Source of the DNA: Nitrospina sp. | Lineage (GTDB): Bacteria; Nitrospinota; Nitrospinia; Nitrospinales; JACRGP01 | Assembly (NCBI GenBank): GCA_024648695.1 | Contig: JACAVV010000025.1 | Coordinates: forward strand, 1-64,000 | Reading direction: 5' to 3' | Length of the DNA: 64,000 nt | Shown: positions 28,510 through 37,282 of the stretch, one piece after another | How positions within the stretch are numbered: the stretch's first letter is position 1 | Layout of the letters: every line of letters begins with the position of its first letter | The notes under the pieces: model-generated | What the model was told of the DNA's origin: nothing | The model's database searches: none | Seen by the model: the letters and a program-made list of their open reading frames with translations, nothing else | Program-made: the position numbers and the translations under genes

Positions 28510-28946
28510 CGATCCGGGGGTTCGGTCACCATTCCAATACGCTGGAATCCCGAACGTTTAATACTTGCGAGGATTTTTACCACAAAGCCATAATCGAGGC
28601 TTTTGTCGGCACGGAAATAGATCTCGCCATCCTCATTGGACTTCATATAGCTGTCCAGCTTTTCTGAAAGCAGGACCACGTTGGGAATTTCTTCCTGGTT
28701 CCAGAAGATTTTCCGGTTTCCCTTAAGACTGATAGTTGGGACTTCCTTAACCTCAACGGCAGAGGTACCTTCCTGGGGCAGTTGCACATCAATGCCATGT
28801 TGCATGAGGGGCGCGGTGATCATAAATATAACCAGGAGGACCAACATCACATCCACGAACGGGGTGACGTTGATTTCGGCCATCATCGGACGGCGCGCGG
28901 CCCTTTGGGATTTTTCCAGGGAATGATTCAAAATCGGTGATGCCAT
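28506..28946 (-). CDS. tolR: Biopolymer transport protein TolR (ExbD family)
   Basis: Forms the proton channel with TolQ and energises TolA. The 146-residue protein has the MAEINVTPFVDVMLVLLVIFMITAP segment holding the proton-carrying Asp in its single membrane helix, followed by a periplasmic domain (YFRADKSLDYGFVVKILASIKRSG). Stop overlaps tolA. Follows tolQ by 55 bp. Confidence 0.93.
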   Translation of the reverse strand: MASPILNHSLEKSQRAARRPMMAEINVTPFVDVMLVLLVIFMITAPLMQHGIDVQLPQEGTSAVEVKEVPTISLKGNRKIFWNQEEIPNVVLLSEKLDSYMKSNEDGEIYFRADKSLDYGFVVKILASIKRSGFQRIGMVTEPPDR

Positions 28947-29001
28947 GGATACCCCTTGGGTAAAGAAAGCTACTGATTATCGGGTCAAAAAAGCCTCAAC
29001 C

Positions 29002-29715
29002 CTATCTTAAAAAAGTTTTTTCCGCGAGATAAATGAACTCATCGGAAAAATCGTCCATTCTGCTGGTGAACAGGCGGATTTTGTTGCTGAGATAATTATA
29101 AAAAATGACTGCCGGAATCGCGGCAACCAACCCTGCCGCGGTTGCAATCAAGGCTTCGGCAATTCCCGGAGCCACGCCGCCAATACTGGCGGATCCTTTG
29201 ACACTGATAGCTCGAAAAGAGGTCATGATTCCCCAAACGGTTCCAAACAGCCCGATGAACGGCGTGGTGCTACCGGTGGTGGCAAGAAAGTCCAGCCGGT
29301 GCGCCAGGTGGTCGATCTCTTTATTGATTGTCTTGTTCATGGCCAATGTAATGCCTTTGATATCACTGATAGAAAGCTCGGTTTCGGGATGATTTTTGGC
29401 ATCTTCCCTGTCGACCTTGCTCATCCGCAACAACTCGTTGTACCCGCTGGCGAACACCCGGGCTATGGGACTGTATTTCAAACTGCGGGAAAAGTTGTAT
29501 ATATTGGTAAGGCTTTCGGACTTGGAAAAAATAGACAAAAACCTTCCATCCTGCTCTTTCGCCATTCGGTACACAAAAAATTTCTGTAATATGATTGCCC
29601 AGGACATGATGGAAAAAATCACCAGGACGAGAATGACACTTTTCCCCATCCAGCCCGAATGAGATATCATTTCCATGACCGACATGGAATAACTTTCTAC
29701 GTTAGCTTCCGGCAT
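29002..29715 (-). CDS. tolQ: Biopolymer transport protein TolQ (ExbB family)
   Basis: Proton-channel subunit with three membrane helices. 237 residues: helix one near residues 20-45, the long cytoplasmic loop and the conserved LATTGSTTPFIGLFGTVWGIM motif, then GGVAPGIAEALIATAAGLVAAIPAVIFYN. It is first gene of the tol-pal cluster; the promoter should lie in 29716-29900. Confidence 0.94.
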   Translation of the reverse strand: MPEANVESYSMSVMEMISHSGWMGKSVILVLVIFSIMSWAIILQKFFVYRMAKEQDGRFLSIFSKSESLTNIYNFSRSLKYSPIARVFASGYNELLRMSKVDREDAKNHPETELSISDIKGITLAMNKTINKEIDHLAHRLDFLATTGSTTPFIGLFGTVWGIMTSFRAISVKGSASIGGVAPGIAEALIATAAGLVAAIPAVIFYNYLSNKIRLFTSRMDDFSDEFIYLAEKTFLR

Positions 29716-29901
29716 TCACCTTGTCTCCCCATTATTTCAACGGCAACGAGCTCTATGCGAGTTTATTGAGAGGGTCCTGTCGTTCTTCATTCTACCGGTT
29801 CACTCCGGGCCATTTCATATTCTGGAGCGCCTCCTGTTCGGGTATCGGGTTTTAAACTTCAGGGTTACGGGATCGGGTTCCCTGATACTCCCAATTATTA
29901 A

Positions 29902-29916
29902 GGAACGTCACGTTCC
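29902..29916. promoter_or_regulatory. 15-bp palindrome, possible operator
   Basis: GGAACGTCACGTTCC is a perfect inverted repeat with one central base, about 190 bp upstream of the tolQ start. It may be a protein-binding site or a small RNA stem. No regulator gene is adjacent. Confidence 0.35.
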
Positions 29917-29973
29917 ATAAAGTAACGGGTCATATTCAGGAAATCGATTTTGAAACTTTTCATCGTCAAAGGC

Positions 29974-29996
29974 AGGGGACTATCCCCTTGTTTTTG
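29974..29996 (+). terminator. Rho-independent terminator candidate on the plus strand
   Basis: AGGGGA-CTA-TCCCCT forms a 6-bp stem followed by TGTTTTTGG. Read on the other strand no T-run follows, so it is oriented for a plus-strand transcript. No plus-strand gene lies upstream within the spacer, which hints at an unannotated RNA. Confidence 0.4.
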
Positions 29997-30182
29997 GATG
30001 TGATTGTGGATTAACTCTTAAGCTTATCCTGGGCGGAAAACCTCTGTGAACGAATACCTTTTGATTTGATCGGAAGATTGGAAATGGAACTGAATAATGC
30101 GAACGCGTATTGGGACCAATTTGATTGTTTCACTTCTTACATTATAAAGCCTAACAAACTTTGGTGGCTCTCGGCAAGTTTT

Positions 30183-30758
30183 TTATCCCCCTTTCACCCG
30201 TTCAAGGTATTCGCGCGAGGTGGTGGAAACGCGAACGGTCTCTCCCACTTCGAGAAACTGTGGCACGGTGACTACCAATCCGGTTTCCAGGGTCGCGGGT
30301 TTGCCGGAGCCGGAAGCTGTCGCGCCCTTTAACGGGGGCTCGGTATCGGTGACTTGCAGGTCAACAGTCTCGGGCAAGGACACGCCAATGGGCTTGTCTT
30401 CATAAAATTCAATGAGGGCTTTGGTGTTGGGCAAAAGGAAGAGGGTCAAATCGCCTATAATTTTTGCTTCGAGAAAAATCTGTTCGTAGGTTTCGCAGTT
30501 CATGAAGCAGTAACCTGAGGGGTCTTCGTACAGGTATTCCATTTCGATTTGCTCCAAAGCGGCGCGCTCGATTTGCTCATCGGCGCGAAACCGCACCTCG
30601 GTCTGGGTCCCGTTCTCCATGTTTCTTAGTTTTGCCTGCATGAAGGCCCGCTTGTTGCCGGGAGTCCGATGTTCCGCCGTCATGACGCGGTACAGTTGAT
30701 CGTTGTATTTGACTACATATCCCGGTCGAATGTTGTTGCCGCTCACATACGCTACCAT
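30183..30758 (-). CDS. efp: Translation elongation factor P
   Basis: Relieves ribosome stalling at polyproline. 191 residues with the three beta-barrel domains. The tip loop of domain I reads HRTPGNKRAF: the residue aligned with the modified Lys34 of E. coli (PGKG) is Asn35, with Lys36 next. The C-terminal block TGLVVTVPQFLEVGETVRVSTTSREYLERV is standard. No epmA/epmB or earP gene is adjacent. It faces away from a methyltransferase gene. Confidence 0.94.
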   Translation of the reverse strand: MVAYVSGNNIRPGYVVKYNDQLYRVMTAEHRTPGNKRAFMQAKLRNMENGTQTEVRFRADEQIERAALEQIEMEYLYEDPSGYCFMNCETYEQIFLEAKIIGDLTLFLLPNTKALIEFYEDKPIGVSLPETVDLQVTDTEPPLKGATASGSGKPATLETGLVVTVPQFLEVGETVRVSTTSREYLERVKGG

Positions 30759-30853
30759 TTATTTTTCCTTGCCCTTCTTTAAATGTTTGAAATTTAATAT
30801 TTTTATCTCATTGAATATAACGGTCGAACCCCCTAGAATCAAGCAAAAAGCCA

Positions 30854-30886
30854 CTGCCCGTGGCAGGGAGATTCCGCTTTGCGGAA
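30854..30886. repeat. Two adjacent hairpins in the efp divergent spacer
   Basis: CTGCC-CGT-GGCAG (30854-30866) and TTCCGC-TTT-GCGGAA (30872-30886) lie 5 nt apart between efp and the divergent methyltransferase gene. Function is unknown; they could be operators or part of a leader RNA. Confidence 0.35.
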
Positions 30887-30973
30887 GAATGCGTCATTTG
30901 GTTTTTTCTCGTTTCGTATACTGCTTTTTTTCAATGGTCGTTCATTTCAAATCTCAACGCCTGATTTTTTAAT

Positions 30974-31639
30974 ATGCTTTGCCCGCTTTGTGATTCTCGA
31001 TCAAACTCCTTTCTGGAGGAAAAGGATCGGGACTATTTTCTTTGCCCGCGTTGCCATCTGATTTTTGTTCCTCCCGAGCAGTTCATACCCCCGGAGGAGG
31101 AGGTGCATCGGTATCGCCAGCATAACAACACTCTGGATAATCCAGGCTATGTGGGGATGTTTGAAAAGAAAATCGCTGTGGTTGAAGAGGTCGCTCAGGA
31201 AATCCATTCGGTTTTGGATTACGGATGCGGACCGGGACCGGTACTGGTTTCATTATTAAAAGACAGGGGATACCAGGCTTGGGGATACGATCCGAACTTT
31301 TTTCCCGACACGCCACTCGATTCGAAATTCGATTTGATCATTTCTACGGAAACGTTTGAACATTTAAAATCACCGGGCATTGAATTGGAAAAAATTCTTT
31401 CATTGATTCGACCCGGCGGCTATCTTGCGGTGATGACCCAGTTTTATCCGGATCCATACGAGATTGCTTTAAAGGAAGCGTTTGCGGGCTGGTATTACAA
31501 GCGGGACCCCACGCACATCTGCTTTTTTTGTCCTGTCACCTTTGAATGGATGGCTGAAAGATACGATTTGGAGATAGTCTTCAATAATAAAAAAGACTTT
31601 GTCGTATTAAAGCTTCCCTCTCATTTCAGCATCTATTAG
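30974..31639 (+). CDS. Zinc-ribbon SAM-dependent methyltransferase
   Basis: 221 residues. The N terminus has a rubredoxin-like zinc ribbon (CPLC, then CPRC), followed by a class I methyltransferase fold. Motif I is VLDYGCGPGPVLVSLLKDRG, then an acidic DPN and LIISTETFEHL. Proteins of this layout act on sugars, lipids or small metabolites; the substrate is unknown. The Shine-Dalgarno is poor. No operon partner is evident; ettA follows after 168 bp. Confidence 0.8.
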   Translation: MLCPLCDSRSNSFLEEKDRDYFLCPRCHLIFVPPEQFIPPEEEVHRYRQHNNTLDNPGYVGMFEKKIAVVEEVAQEIHSVLDYGCGPGPVLVSLLKDRGYQAWGYDPNFFPDTPLDSKFDLIISTETFEHLKSPGIELEKILSLIRPGGYLAVMTQFYPDPYEIALKEAFAGWYYKRDPTHICFFCPVTFEWMAERYDLEIVFNNKKDFVVLKLPSHFSIY

Positions 31640-31713
31640 AATTGAAAAAACGAATAGAAGTATTTCCAGCATCACAAGTTTTGCTGATATTTCAAACATT
31701 ATTAACTGAATAC

Positions 31714-31785
31714 GGCGCACGAGCGAAGCGAGGCAAGCCGTCATTTGCTCCGGCCCGGCCGGGCGAGACAAGCCGACGCTTCCTC
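31714..31785. repeat. Dispersed repeat with GCGAAGCGAGGCAAGCCG and CCGGCC
   Basis: Contains GCACGAGCGAAGCGAGGCAAG (about 31717-31737), CCGGCCCGGCCGG (31750-31762) and a further GCGAGACAAGCCG. Nearly the same combination occurs at 37995-38040. It lies just upstream of the ettA ribosome-binding site. Confidence 0.4.
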
Positions 31786-31807
31786 TGACTGTAAGCCAGG
31801 AGATTTC

Positions 31808-33481
31808 ATGGCAGGTGAATATATTTTTACGATGGAAGGGGTGGGCAAACGTTACGACCACAAAACCGTGTTCGAGAACATCTACCTCTCATTTTATCAT
31901 GGCGCCAAAATAGGCATCGTTGGAGAAAACGGATCAGGAAAATCCACCATTCTCAATATCATGGCCGGAGTGGACACCCAGTTCGAAGGCCGTGCGCAAC
32001 CTTTGAAGGGAATTAAAGTGGGACTGCTTGCCCAGGAACCAAAACTGGATCCGGACAAAACCGTTCGAGAAAATGTGGAAGAGGCTTTTAAGGAAATCAA
32101 GGATCTTCTGCGCCAGTTCGATGAAGTGAGCGCCCAAATGGGCGAACCACTTTCCGATGAGGAAATGGAAAAGGCGATGGAGAAAATGGGTCGCCTGCAG
32201 GACCAAATCGATGCCGTCGACGGATGGGAACTGGACCGGCAGGTGAATGTGGCTATGGACGCTCTGGTCCTGCCGCCCGACGACCAACCAGCAGGCCAAC
32301 TGTCCGGCGGCGAAGCGCGACGGGTAGCCATGTGCAAACTGCTTCTGCAAAAACCGGATATCCTCTTGCTCGATGAACCCACCAACCACCTCGATGCAGA
32401 AACGGTGCAATGGCTGGAAGGCACACTCAAGGATTATCCGGGCAACGTGATTGTTTCGACTCACGACCGCTACTTTCTGGACAACATCACGAAATGGATT
32501 CTGGAATTGACCAATCAAAAAGGCGTTCCGTTCGAGGGCAATTACACTGCCTGGCTGGAACAAAAAACCGAACGCTTGAGGCAACAGGAAAAAGGCGAGT
32601 CCCAATACCGCAAACGGCTTGAAAAGGAACTGGAATGGCTGGGCACCTCTCCCGGCGGACGCCGTTCTAAAAACAAAGCGCGTCTAAAAGAATATGAAAA
32701 ACTGGCCTCGCAATCACGCGGGGAGGATAGCGGGGGACTGGAAATGCAAATCGCGCCGGGCAAGCCGCTGGGCGAGAAGGTTCTGGAGGTAGAAAACTTA
32801 AAGAAACAGTTTGGCGACCAGGTGCTGATTGATAACCTCAGTTTCACTGTTCCTCGCGGAGCCATTGTTGGCCTTATCGGGCCTAATGGAACGGGTAAAA
32901 CCACCCTGTTCCGCATGATTGTTGGAGAGGAGCAACCCGATTCCGGCAATCTGGAATTGGGATCTACCGTCGACCTCTCCTATGTCGACCAACAGCGATC
33001 GGATCTGGATGATGACAAGTCGGTGTTCGAAGAAATATCAGGCGGCTCGGACCCCATCGTGATCGGCGACCGCAGTGTGAATGCGCGAGCCTATGTAGCG
33101 GCCTTTAATTTCCGCGGATCCAATCAGCAAAGGAAAGTCGGCGAACTGTCCGGAGGTGAACGCAACAGGGTGCATTTGGCCAAACTTTTGCGCACCGGCG
33201 GCAATGTCCTTTTACTGGACGAACCGACCAACGACCTGGACGTAACCACTTTACGCGCGCTCGAAAATGCGATCCTTGACTTCAGCGGTTGCGTTATGGT
33301 GATCAGCCATGACCGCTTTTTCCTGGACCGCATTTGTACGCATTTGCTCGTGTTCGAAGGCGACAGCAAAGTGCGCTGGTTCGAAGGGAATTTTGAAGAA
33401 TACCAGGAAACGCGTAAAAAGGAATTGGGAGGCAAGGAGGAGAACCGGCGGTCCAAATACAAAAAATTAACGATCCGTTAA
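31808..33481 (+). CDS. ettA: Energy-dependent translational throttle protein EttA (ABC-F)
   Basis: Ribosome-associated ABC-F ATPase that gates elongation according to ATP level. The ATG at 31808 has AGGAG 7 nt upstream and gives 557 residues, close to E. coli EttA (555). Two ABC domains: Walker A GENGSGKST and GPNGTGKTT, signatures LSGGEARR and LSGGERNR, Walker B LLLDEPTNHLD and LLLDEPTNDLD. No transmembrane region. The EttA-type arm and linker regions are present, and the match is full length. Confidence 0.94.
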   Translation: MAGEYIFTMEGVGKRYDHKTVFENIYLSFYHGAKIGIVGENGSGKSTILNIMAGVDTQFEGRAQPLKGIKVGLLAQEPKLDPDKTVRENVEEAFKEIKDLLRQFDEVSAQMGEPLSDEEMEKAMEKMGRLQDQIDAVDGWELDRQVNVAMDALVLPPDDQPAGQLSGGEARRVAMCKLLLQKPDILLLDEPTNHLDAETVQWLEGTLKDYPGNVIVSTHDRYFLDNITKWILELTNQKGVPFEGNYTAWLEQKTERLRQQEKGESQYRKRLEKELEWLGTSPGGRRSKNKARLKEYEKLASQSRGEDSGGLEMQIAPGKPLGEKVLEVENLKKQFGDQVLIDNLSFTVPRGAIVGLIGPNGTGKTTLFRMIVGEEQPDSGNLELGSTVDLSYVDQQRSDLDDDKSVFEEISGGSDPIVIGDRSVNARAYVAAFNFRGSNQQRKVGELSGGERNRVHLAKLLRTGGNVLLLDEPTNDLDVTTLRALENAILDFSGCVMVISHDRFFLDRICTHLLVFEGDSKVRWFEGNFEEYQETRKKELGGKEENRRSKYKKLTIR

Positions 33482-33494
33482 CCAGGAGCTTGCC

Positions 33495-34226
33495 ATGCGT
33501 TTCTGCAAAATAGTTTTATGTGTTTTGATTGTTGGAATCGCGTTACCCACTATCAGTCTGGCGGAAGATTTGTTTGATAAAACCAGGTCGGACACCGCCA
33601 TCAAGATGTATCATTTTCCGCAATCAATGACAGTTTTGCAAAACCGTCCGGGACGTGGACTGTATTATTTTTACAATAACGGAGAAGCCCGTTTTAACGA
33701 AGGCCTGGGGAACGCCCCGGAACCTGAGGAGGATGGCTTCGATACAATAGTCAGTGATGCAGGGGCTATCAAAAAAACGCTGGTCAAAACCGATCCCGCC
33801 CGAGTGGCGCCATCCAAAGCGGGGGAGGATGTGCGAGGGCCCATCACTCGGAAAAGATTACTCGAGTTGGCAAAAGCCAACTCTTCCGACATTCTCCTGA
33901 TTTTCCGCCGCGATGTTCAAGTGCATTCGGAATCAGTAATACCCGCTTCAAGCTTTTCCAGGCCCGCCTCTTTGGTATCCTCGGAAACAGGCGGGTACAC
34001 TATGGCCATAAGAACTCGCGGAATTTTGTATCTGAAAAAGCAAAAGAAGGTTTTGGTATTGAAAGACAACAAGCAATCGGAAACCGTGTCCGCCACCGAC
34101 CTTCAGGAAGGGAGCGCTGAGGAAAAGATTCGCGCAATCAACCTGAAAGGGTTGAAACGGTTAGCGAATGAAGCCCGGCGCGTCATCCTTTCCCATAAAT
34201 TCGAAGTGCGCCGCTCGGGGTATTGA
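33495..34226 (+). CDS. Secreted protein of unknown function
   Basis: 243 residues with a signal peptide (MRFCKIVLCVLIVGIALP, cleavage near SLAE). AGGAG lies 7 nt before the ATG and 13 bp separate it from ettA, so they may share a transcript. The mature part has a Gly/Asp-rich loop (GNAPEPEEDGFD), a predicted alpha/beta segment (LLELAKANSSDILLIFRRDV) and a basic C-terminal helix. No Cys in the mature part, no haem motif, no family recognised. Confidence 0.65.
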   Translation: MRFCKIVLCVLIVGIALPTISLAEDLFDKTRSDTAIKMYHFPQSMTVLQNRPGRGLYYFYNNGEARFNEGLGNAPEPEEDGFDTIVSDAGAIKKTLVKTDPARVAPSKAGEDVRGPITRKRLLELAKANSSDILLIFRRDVQVHSESVIPASSFSRPASLVSSETGGYTMAIRTRGILYLKKQKKVLVLKDNKQSETVSATDLQEGSAEEKIRAINLKGLKRLANEARRVILSHKFEVRRSGY

Positions 34227-34316
34227 GCCTGTTTTTAAATTTCAATGCTAAGAACAAGCATAATACCCAGCCCAACTCTTCTATAACACTCCCCTGGAAT
34301 ATTCGTTTGCCTGCAT

Positions 34317-35387
34317 TTACCGGCGAGCTTCCAGAACAAGGTTGAAAGGCGTTTCGCTTGAGCGACGGAACCGGGTGAAGCCGCCGGAAGTCACCACCTC
34401 TCGAAGCTTCTTTTCACCGGCTTGCGCACCCAGGGCCGAACCTACTTCCTGGCTCAACGAAGAAGGCGTGCAAACGGTGGTAGAAAAAGCAAAATAAACC
34501 CGGCCCACAGGGTTCAAGTTTTCCTTCAGGCTATCATGGGAAAATGGCTCAACGATCATCCAGGTGCCATCTTCGCTCAATTTACTATAAACGTGCTTTG
34601 CCGCACCTGCGGGGTCTCCCATATCATGCAAACAATCAAAGAAGGTAACCAGATCATACGATTCACCCGGAAATTCCTTGGCTTTGGCAGTTTTGAACTG
34701 TACATTTATCAGCCCCTTTTCTTTAGCCAGCTTATTTGCCTCGTCAATAGAGGGTGCATGAAAATCGAAACCATAAAATGTGCTCTCTGGAAAACGTTCC
34801 GCCATGAGGAGAGTGGAATGCCCATGCCCGCAACCGACATCAGCAACTCTTGCTCCCTTTTCTAACTTCCCCTGCACCCCCTCCAGCGCAGGAATCCATG
34901 ATTGAAGCAAGTGGGCCTTATAGGTCGGCTTGAAAAATTTGGCGACACCGCAGAACAAACACGAATCGTGCTCGCCCCAGGAAATTCCCTTGCCCGTGCG
35001 AAAAACATCGGTGAACCTAGGCTGGTCAGCGAACATCGAAACCAGGGAATCGTATCCCCCACCCAAGAAGAATGGGCTTTCCTCGTTAGCGAATACCGCC
35101 GCTTGTTCCGGGGTTTGGGAAAAAGTATGATCCTCCTCGTGATACTCGATGTAACCGGAAGCCGCCTGGTTGGAGGCCCATTCCAATACATAACGCGCAT
35201 GGGTCCCGGTTTTTTTCGCCAAAGCATCCGCTGTCATCGGACCCTGTTCTGCAAGAACCTGATAAAGACCCAGCTTTTGACCGATCAACACCAACACACT
35301 GCTGGTAGCGGCCCCCAGGTCTCCAACCATTTTTCCCATGAACTCATGCATTTTAATTTCATCCAGGCTTGCGTTTAAAACCGACAT
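34317..35387 (-). CDS. SAM-dependent methyltransferase with N-terminal winged-helix domain
   Basis: 356 residues. Residues ~1-100 resemble the winged-helix dimerisation domain of O-methyltransferase-like proteins (LGLYQVLAEQGPMTADALAKKTG). The catalytic part has motif I VADVGCGHGHSTLLMAERFP, then YGFDFH and VTFFDCLHDMGDP. A palindromic operator sits 28 bp before its start and the tetR-type gene lies just upstream on the same strand. It is probably the regulator's target; the substrate is unknown. Confidence 0.82.
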   Translation of the reverse strand: MSVLNASLDEIKMHEFMGKMVGDLGAATSSVLVLIGQKLGLYQVLAEQGPMTADALAKKTGTHARYVLEWASNQAASGYIEYHEEDHTFSQTPEQAAVFANEESPFFLGGGYDSLVSMFADQPRFTDVFRTGKGISWGEHDSCLFCGVAKFFKPTYKAHLLQSWIPALEGVQGKLEKGARVADVGCGHGHSTLLMAERFPESTFYGFDFHAPSIDEANKLAKEKGLINVQFKTAKAKEFPGESYDLVTFFDCLHDMGDPAGAAKHVYSKLSEDGTWMIVEPFSHDSLKENLNPVGRVYFAFSTTVCTPSSLSQEVGSALGAQAGEKKLREVVTSGGFTRFRRSSETPFNLVLEARR

Positions 35388-35414
35388 AATAATTCTCCAT
35401 TAAAAACAAGTTTA

Positions 35415-35430
35415 GACTGACTAGTCAGTC
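35415..35430. promoter_or_regulatory. TetR-type operator before the methyltransferase gene
   Basis: GACTGACTAGTCAGTC is a perfect 16-bp palindrome between the regulator's 3' end and the methyltransferase start. A second copy lies before the regulator gene. Confidence 0.7.
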
Positions 35431-35447
35431 ATTTTATAAAACAAAAA

Positions 35448-36035
35448 TTATTTCATGTTATTTTTCAACATGACTTCAAAGTTTTTAAAACTCCGGGTCA
35501 CAATGCCCCAGTTACCATAGATTCTGGCCATCAGGATGGATCCCTCCAACATGACGAGAAACTGTTCCGCCAGTTCTTTAGCTGAAAGTCGAGCCTTGCC
35601 CTTTTTTCCAGAGGCCGCAGGCGCAAACACAACTTCCAAACGACTGGAAATTTTTTTGAATAACGAAGCCACCTCGGCCTTGATTTTGGGGCTTGTTTCG
35701 GCCAGTTCCATACCCAGGTTACCCAGAAGACAACCCTCCCCCCAAATGGTTTTTGAATTTTTTTCAACTTCTTTCAGGAATTGAAACATTCCGCCCCTGG
35801 GGTCTTCCACAAGGTTGTATTTTCCACCAAACACTTTTTTTTGGCCTCCTTCGTGATACCAACCCAAAAGTGAAAGCCCCATGGCTTCTTTACTTGGAAA
35901 AGCATTATAAAAACTTCCCTTGCTCACCCCGGCGCTTTCACAGATTTCATCCACGGTGGTTGCGGGATATCCTTTGGAAAGCAGTAAAGTTTTTGCCGCG
36001 ACTAAAAGTTTTTCCTGCGTTTGAGTCAATTCCAT
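35448..36035 (-). CDS. TetR/AcrR-family transcriptional regulator
   Basis: 195 residues. The N-terminal helix-turn-helix shows the TetR pattern (TQEKLLVAAKTLLLSKGYPATTVDEICESAGVSKGSFYNAFPSKEAM shortened here to its order of motifs: VDEICESAGVSKGSFYN). The C-terminal ligand domain resembles the TetR_C_16/YxaF-like type but its inducer is unknown. Two copies of the palindrome TGACTAGTCA flank it, indicating autorepression and control of the downstream methyltransferase. Confidence 0.88.
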   Translation of the reverse strand: MELTQTQEKLLVAAKTLLLSKGYPATTVDEICESAGVSKGSFYNAFPSKEAMGLSLLGWYHEGGQKKVFGGKYNLVEDPRGGMFQFLKEVEKNSKTIWGEGCLLGNLGMELAETSPKIKAEVASLFKKISSRLEVVFAPAASGKKGKARLSAKELAEQFLVMLEGSILMARIYGNWGIVTRSFKNFEVMLKNNMK

Positions 36036-36047
36036 AATTACATATTA

Positions 36048-36063
36048 GACTGACTAGTCAGTT
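36048..36063. promoter_or_regulatory. TetR-type operator before the regulator gene
   Basis: GACTGACTAGTCAGTT, with a perfect 14-bp core, begins 13 bp upstream of the regulator start. It matches 15 of 16 bases of the site at 35415-35430. Confidence 0.7.
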
Positions 36064-36184
36064 TAGTCAACCCTGTTTTCAGATTTTTTTTCTAATGGGG
36101 CACATCCCACTCCATCGCTAATCATCTATTTGGTTTTCGCAAATGGAATATTTAGTGAGAATTTATCAATGTTCCTTTCTATGC

Positions 36185-36655
36185 CTATTTGGAAAAATTG
36201 CGGATGTAGTGGACGAGGCCCCAGACTTGCTCTTCGGTCAGGTCACCATGGGCGGGCATGGATGTGTCTTTCGACCCGTTTTTGATCACCCAGAATAATT
36301 GGCCGTCGAGTACGGAACTCATGGTTTCTTTACAGGTGAAGTTTCTTGCGGGGGGTGTGCTTTGGAAATCAGGGTCAGAGACACCGTCCCCTTTGGGACC
36401 GTGGCACCATTTGCAGGCGAGAGGTTGTGCTTTTTTTTCATATAATAGTTTCGCCCCTGCCATCACCTCCGGACTAATCTCCAATGGATTTTTTTTCGCA
36501 AGGAACTTTGGAGGAGCAGAAACGGTTTTTCGGCTCTGTGGACATTTCGGACGCGGAGAATCTTCTGCGAAAGAAAAAGCGCCTGGCAATGTAAAAAAAA
36601 CAATCAATGCCAACGAAAAGATTTGTCGGCCTGGTGTTGGATGAGTTCGAGTCAT
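36185..36655 (-). CDS. Periplasmic monoheme cytochrome c (paralogue 1 of 3)
   Basis: 156 residues with signal peptide (cleavage near SFAE). One haem motif CKWCH near residue 96, followed by GPKGDG. The Met ligand is probably in TSMPAHGDLTEEQVWGLVHYIR. AAAGGA precedes the start. It shares with the next two genes the blocks NFTCKETM, DGQLFW and GS..MPA, so the three arose by duplication. The extra Cys in FTCKE is conserved in all three. Confidence 0.87.
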   Translation of the reverse strand: MTRTHPTPGRQIFSLALIVFFTLPGAFSFAEDSPRPKCPQSRKTVSAPPKFLAKKNPLEISPEVMAGAKLLYEKKAQPLACKWCHGPKGDGVSDPDFQSTPPARNFTCKETMSSVLDGQLFWVIKNGSKDTSMPAHGDLTEEQVWGLVHYIRNFSK

Positions 36656-36724
36656 TTTGGTGTCCTTTTATTGAAACGTATTTCCGATTCCCTCAAATTT
36701 GTATGGCATGCTGAAACATCGACC

Positions 36725-37282
36725 TCACTTGGCAAAGGTTCGAAGGTACCGAACCAGTTTCCAAATGTCCCTGTCATTCAGGTGGTCCTTGTGCGCAGGC
36801 ATGGCGGTGGAGGGGGAGCCGTGTTTGATGATCCAGAACAACTGTCCGTCCGACAACGGTTTCATGACCTGGGAACAGGTAAAATTTCGCGGTGGAGGAT
36901 CCAGCCTCAGCGCGAGTTTGCCATTTCCGTTTCCGCGGCTTCCATGACACATTCGGCAGGCGGTGGGTTTTGCCGCCCGGTGATACAGCGTTTTCCCTGC
37001 CTGAATCACCTCCCCATTTTCCGGCAGAGGATTATTCATTTTCCGATAACGGGAGGGAGCTTTACGGGTGTTTCTTTTTTGCGGACAAATTCCCGAAGCT
37101 ATCTGAAAGGATTTGAACGTTTGCCTTTTGCCGGAAGAAACCTCATTGACCGCAACCAGGGATTCGGCGGGATTGACAAAACCCAATACCCCAAGGCCAA
37201 GCAATCCCAGGCCGAAGGCAAAAGTGGAAATCCTCAGCGAGCCCTTCGGGTGAAGGTCCGAATGTAAATGATCAACTGCCAA
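36725..37282 (-). CDS. Periplasmic monoheme cytochrome c (paralogue 2 of 3)
   Basis: About 185 residues with haem motif CRMCH followed by GSRGNGNG, the block NFTCSQVMKPLSDGQLFW and the Met-containing STAMPAHKDHLNDRDIWKL. The N-terminal hydrophobic stretch (FGLGLLGLGVLGFV) is the signal or anchor. The start is uncertain: TTG at 37282 overlaps the upstream gene by 49 nt, and no clear internal start or Shine-Dalgarno was seen. Confidence 0.8.
   Translation of the reverse strand: MAVDHLHSDLHPKGSLRISTFAFGLGLLGLGVLGFVNPAESLVAVNEVSSGKRQTFKSFQIASGICPQKRNTRKAPSRYRKMNNPLPENGEVIQAGKTLYHRAAKPTACRMCHGSRGNGNGKLALRLDPPPRNFTCSQVMKPLSDGQLFWIIKHGSPSTAMPAHKDHLNDRDIWKLVRYLRTFAK

Larger units (their letters stand above)
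29716..30182. other. Intergenic region between tolQ and efp with unusual symmetry elements
   Basis: Both flanking genes point leftward. The region contains a perfect palindrome GGAACGT-C-ACGTTCC (29902-29916) and a terminator-like hairpin on the plus strand at 29974-29996. No ORF with a ribosome-binding site. The tolQ promoter must lie here but is not obvious. Confidence 0.45.
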
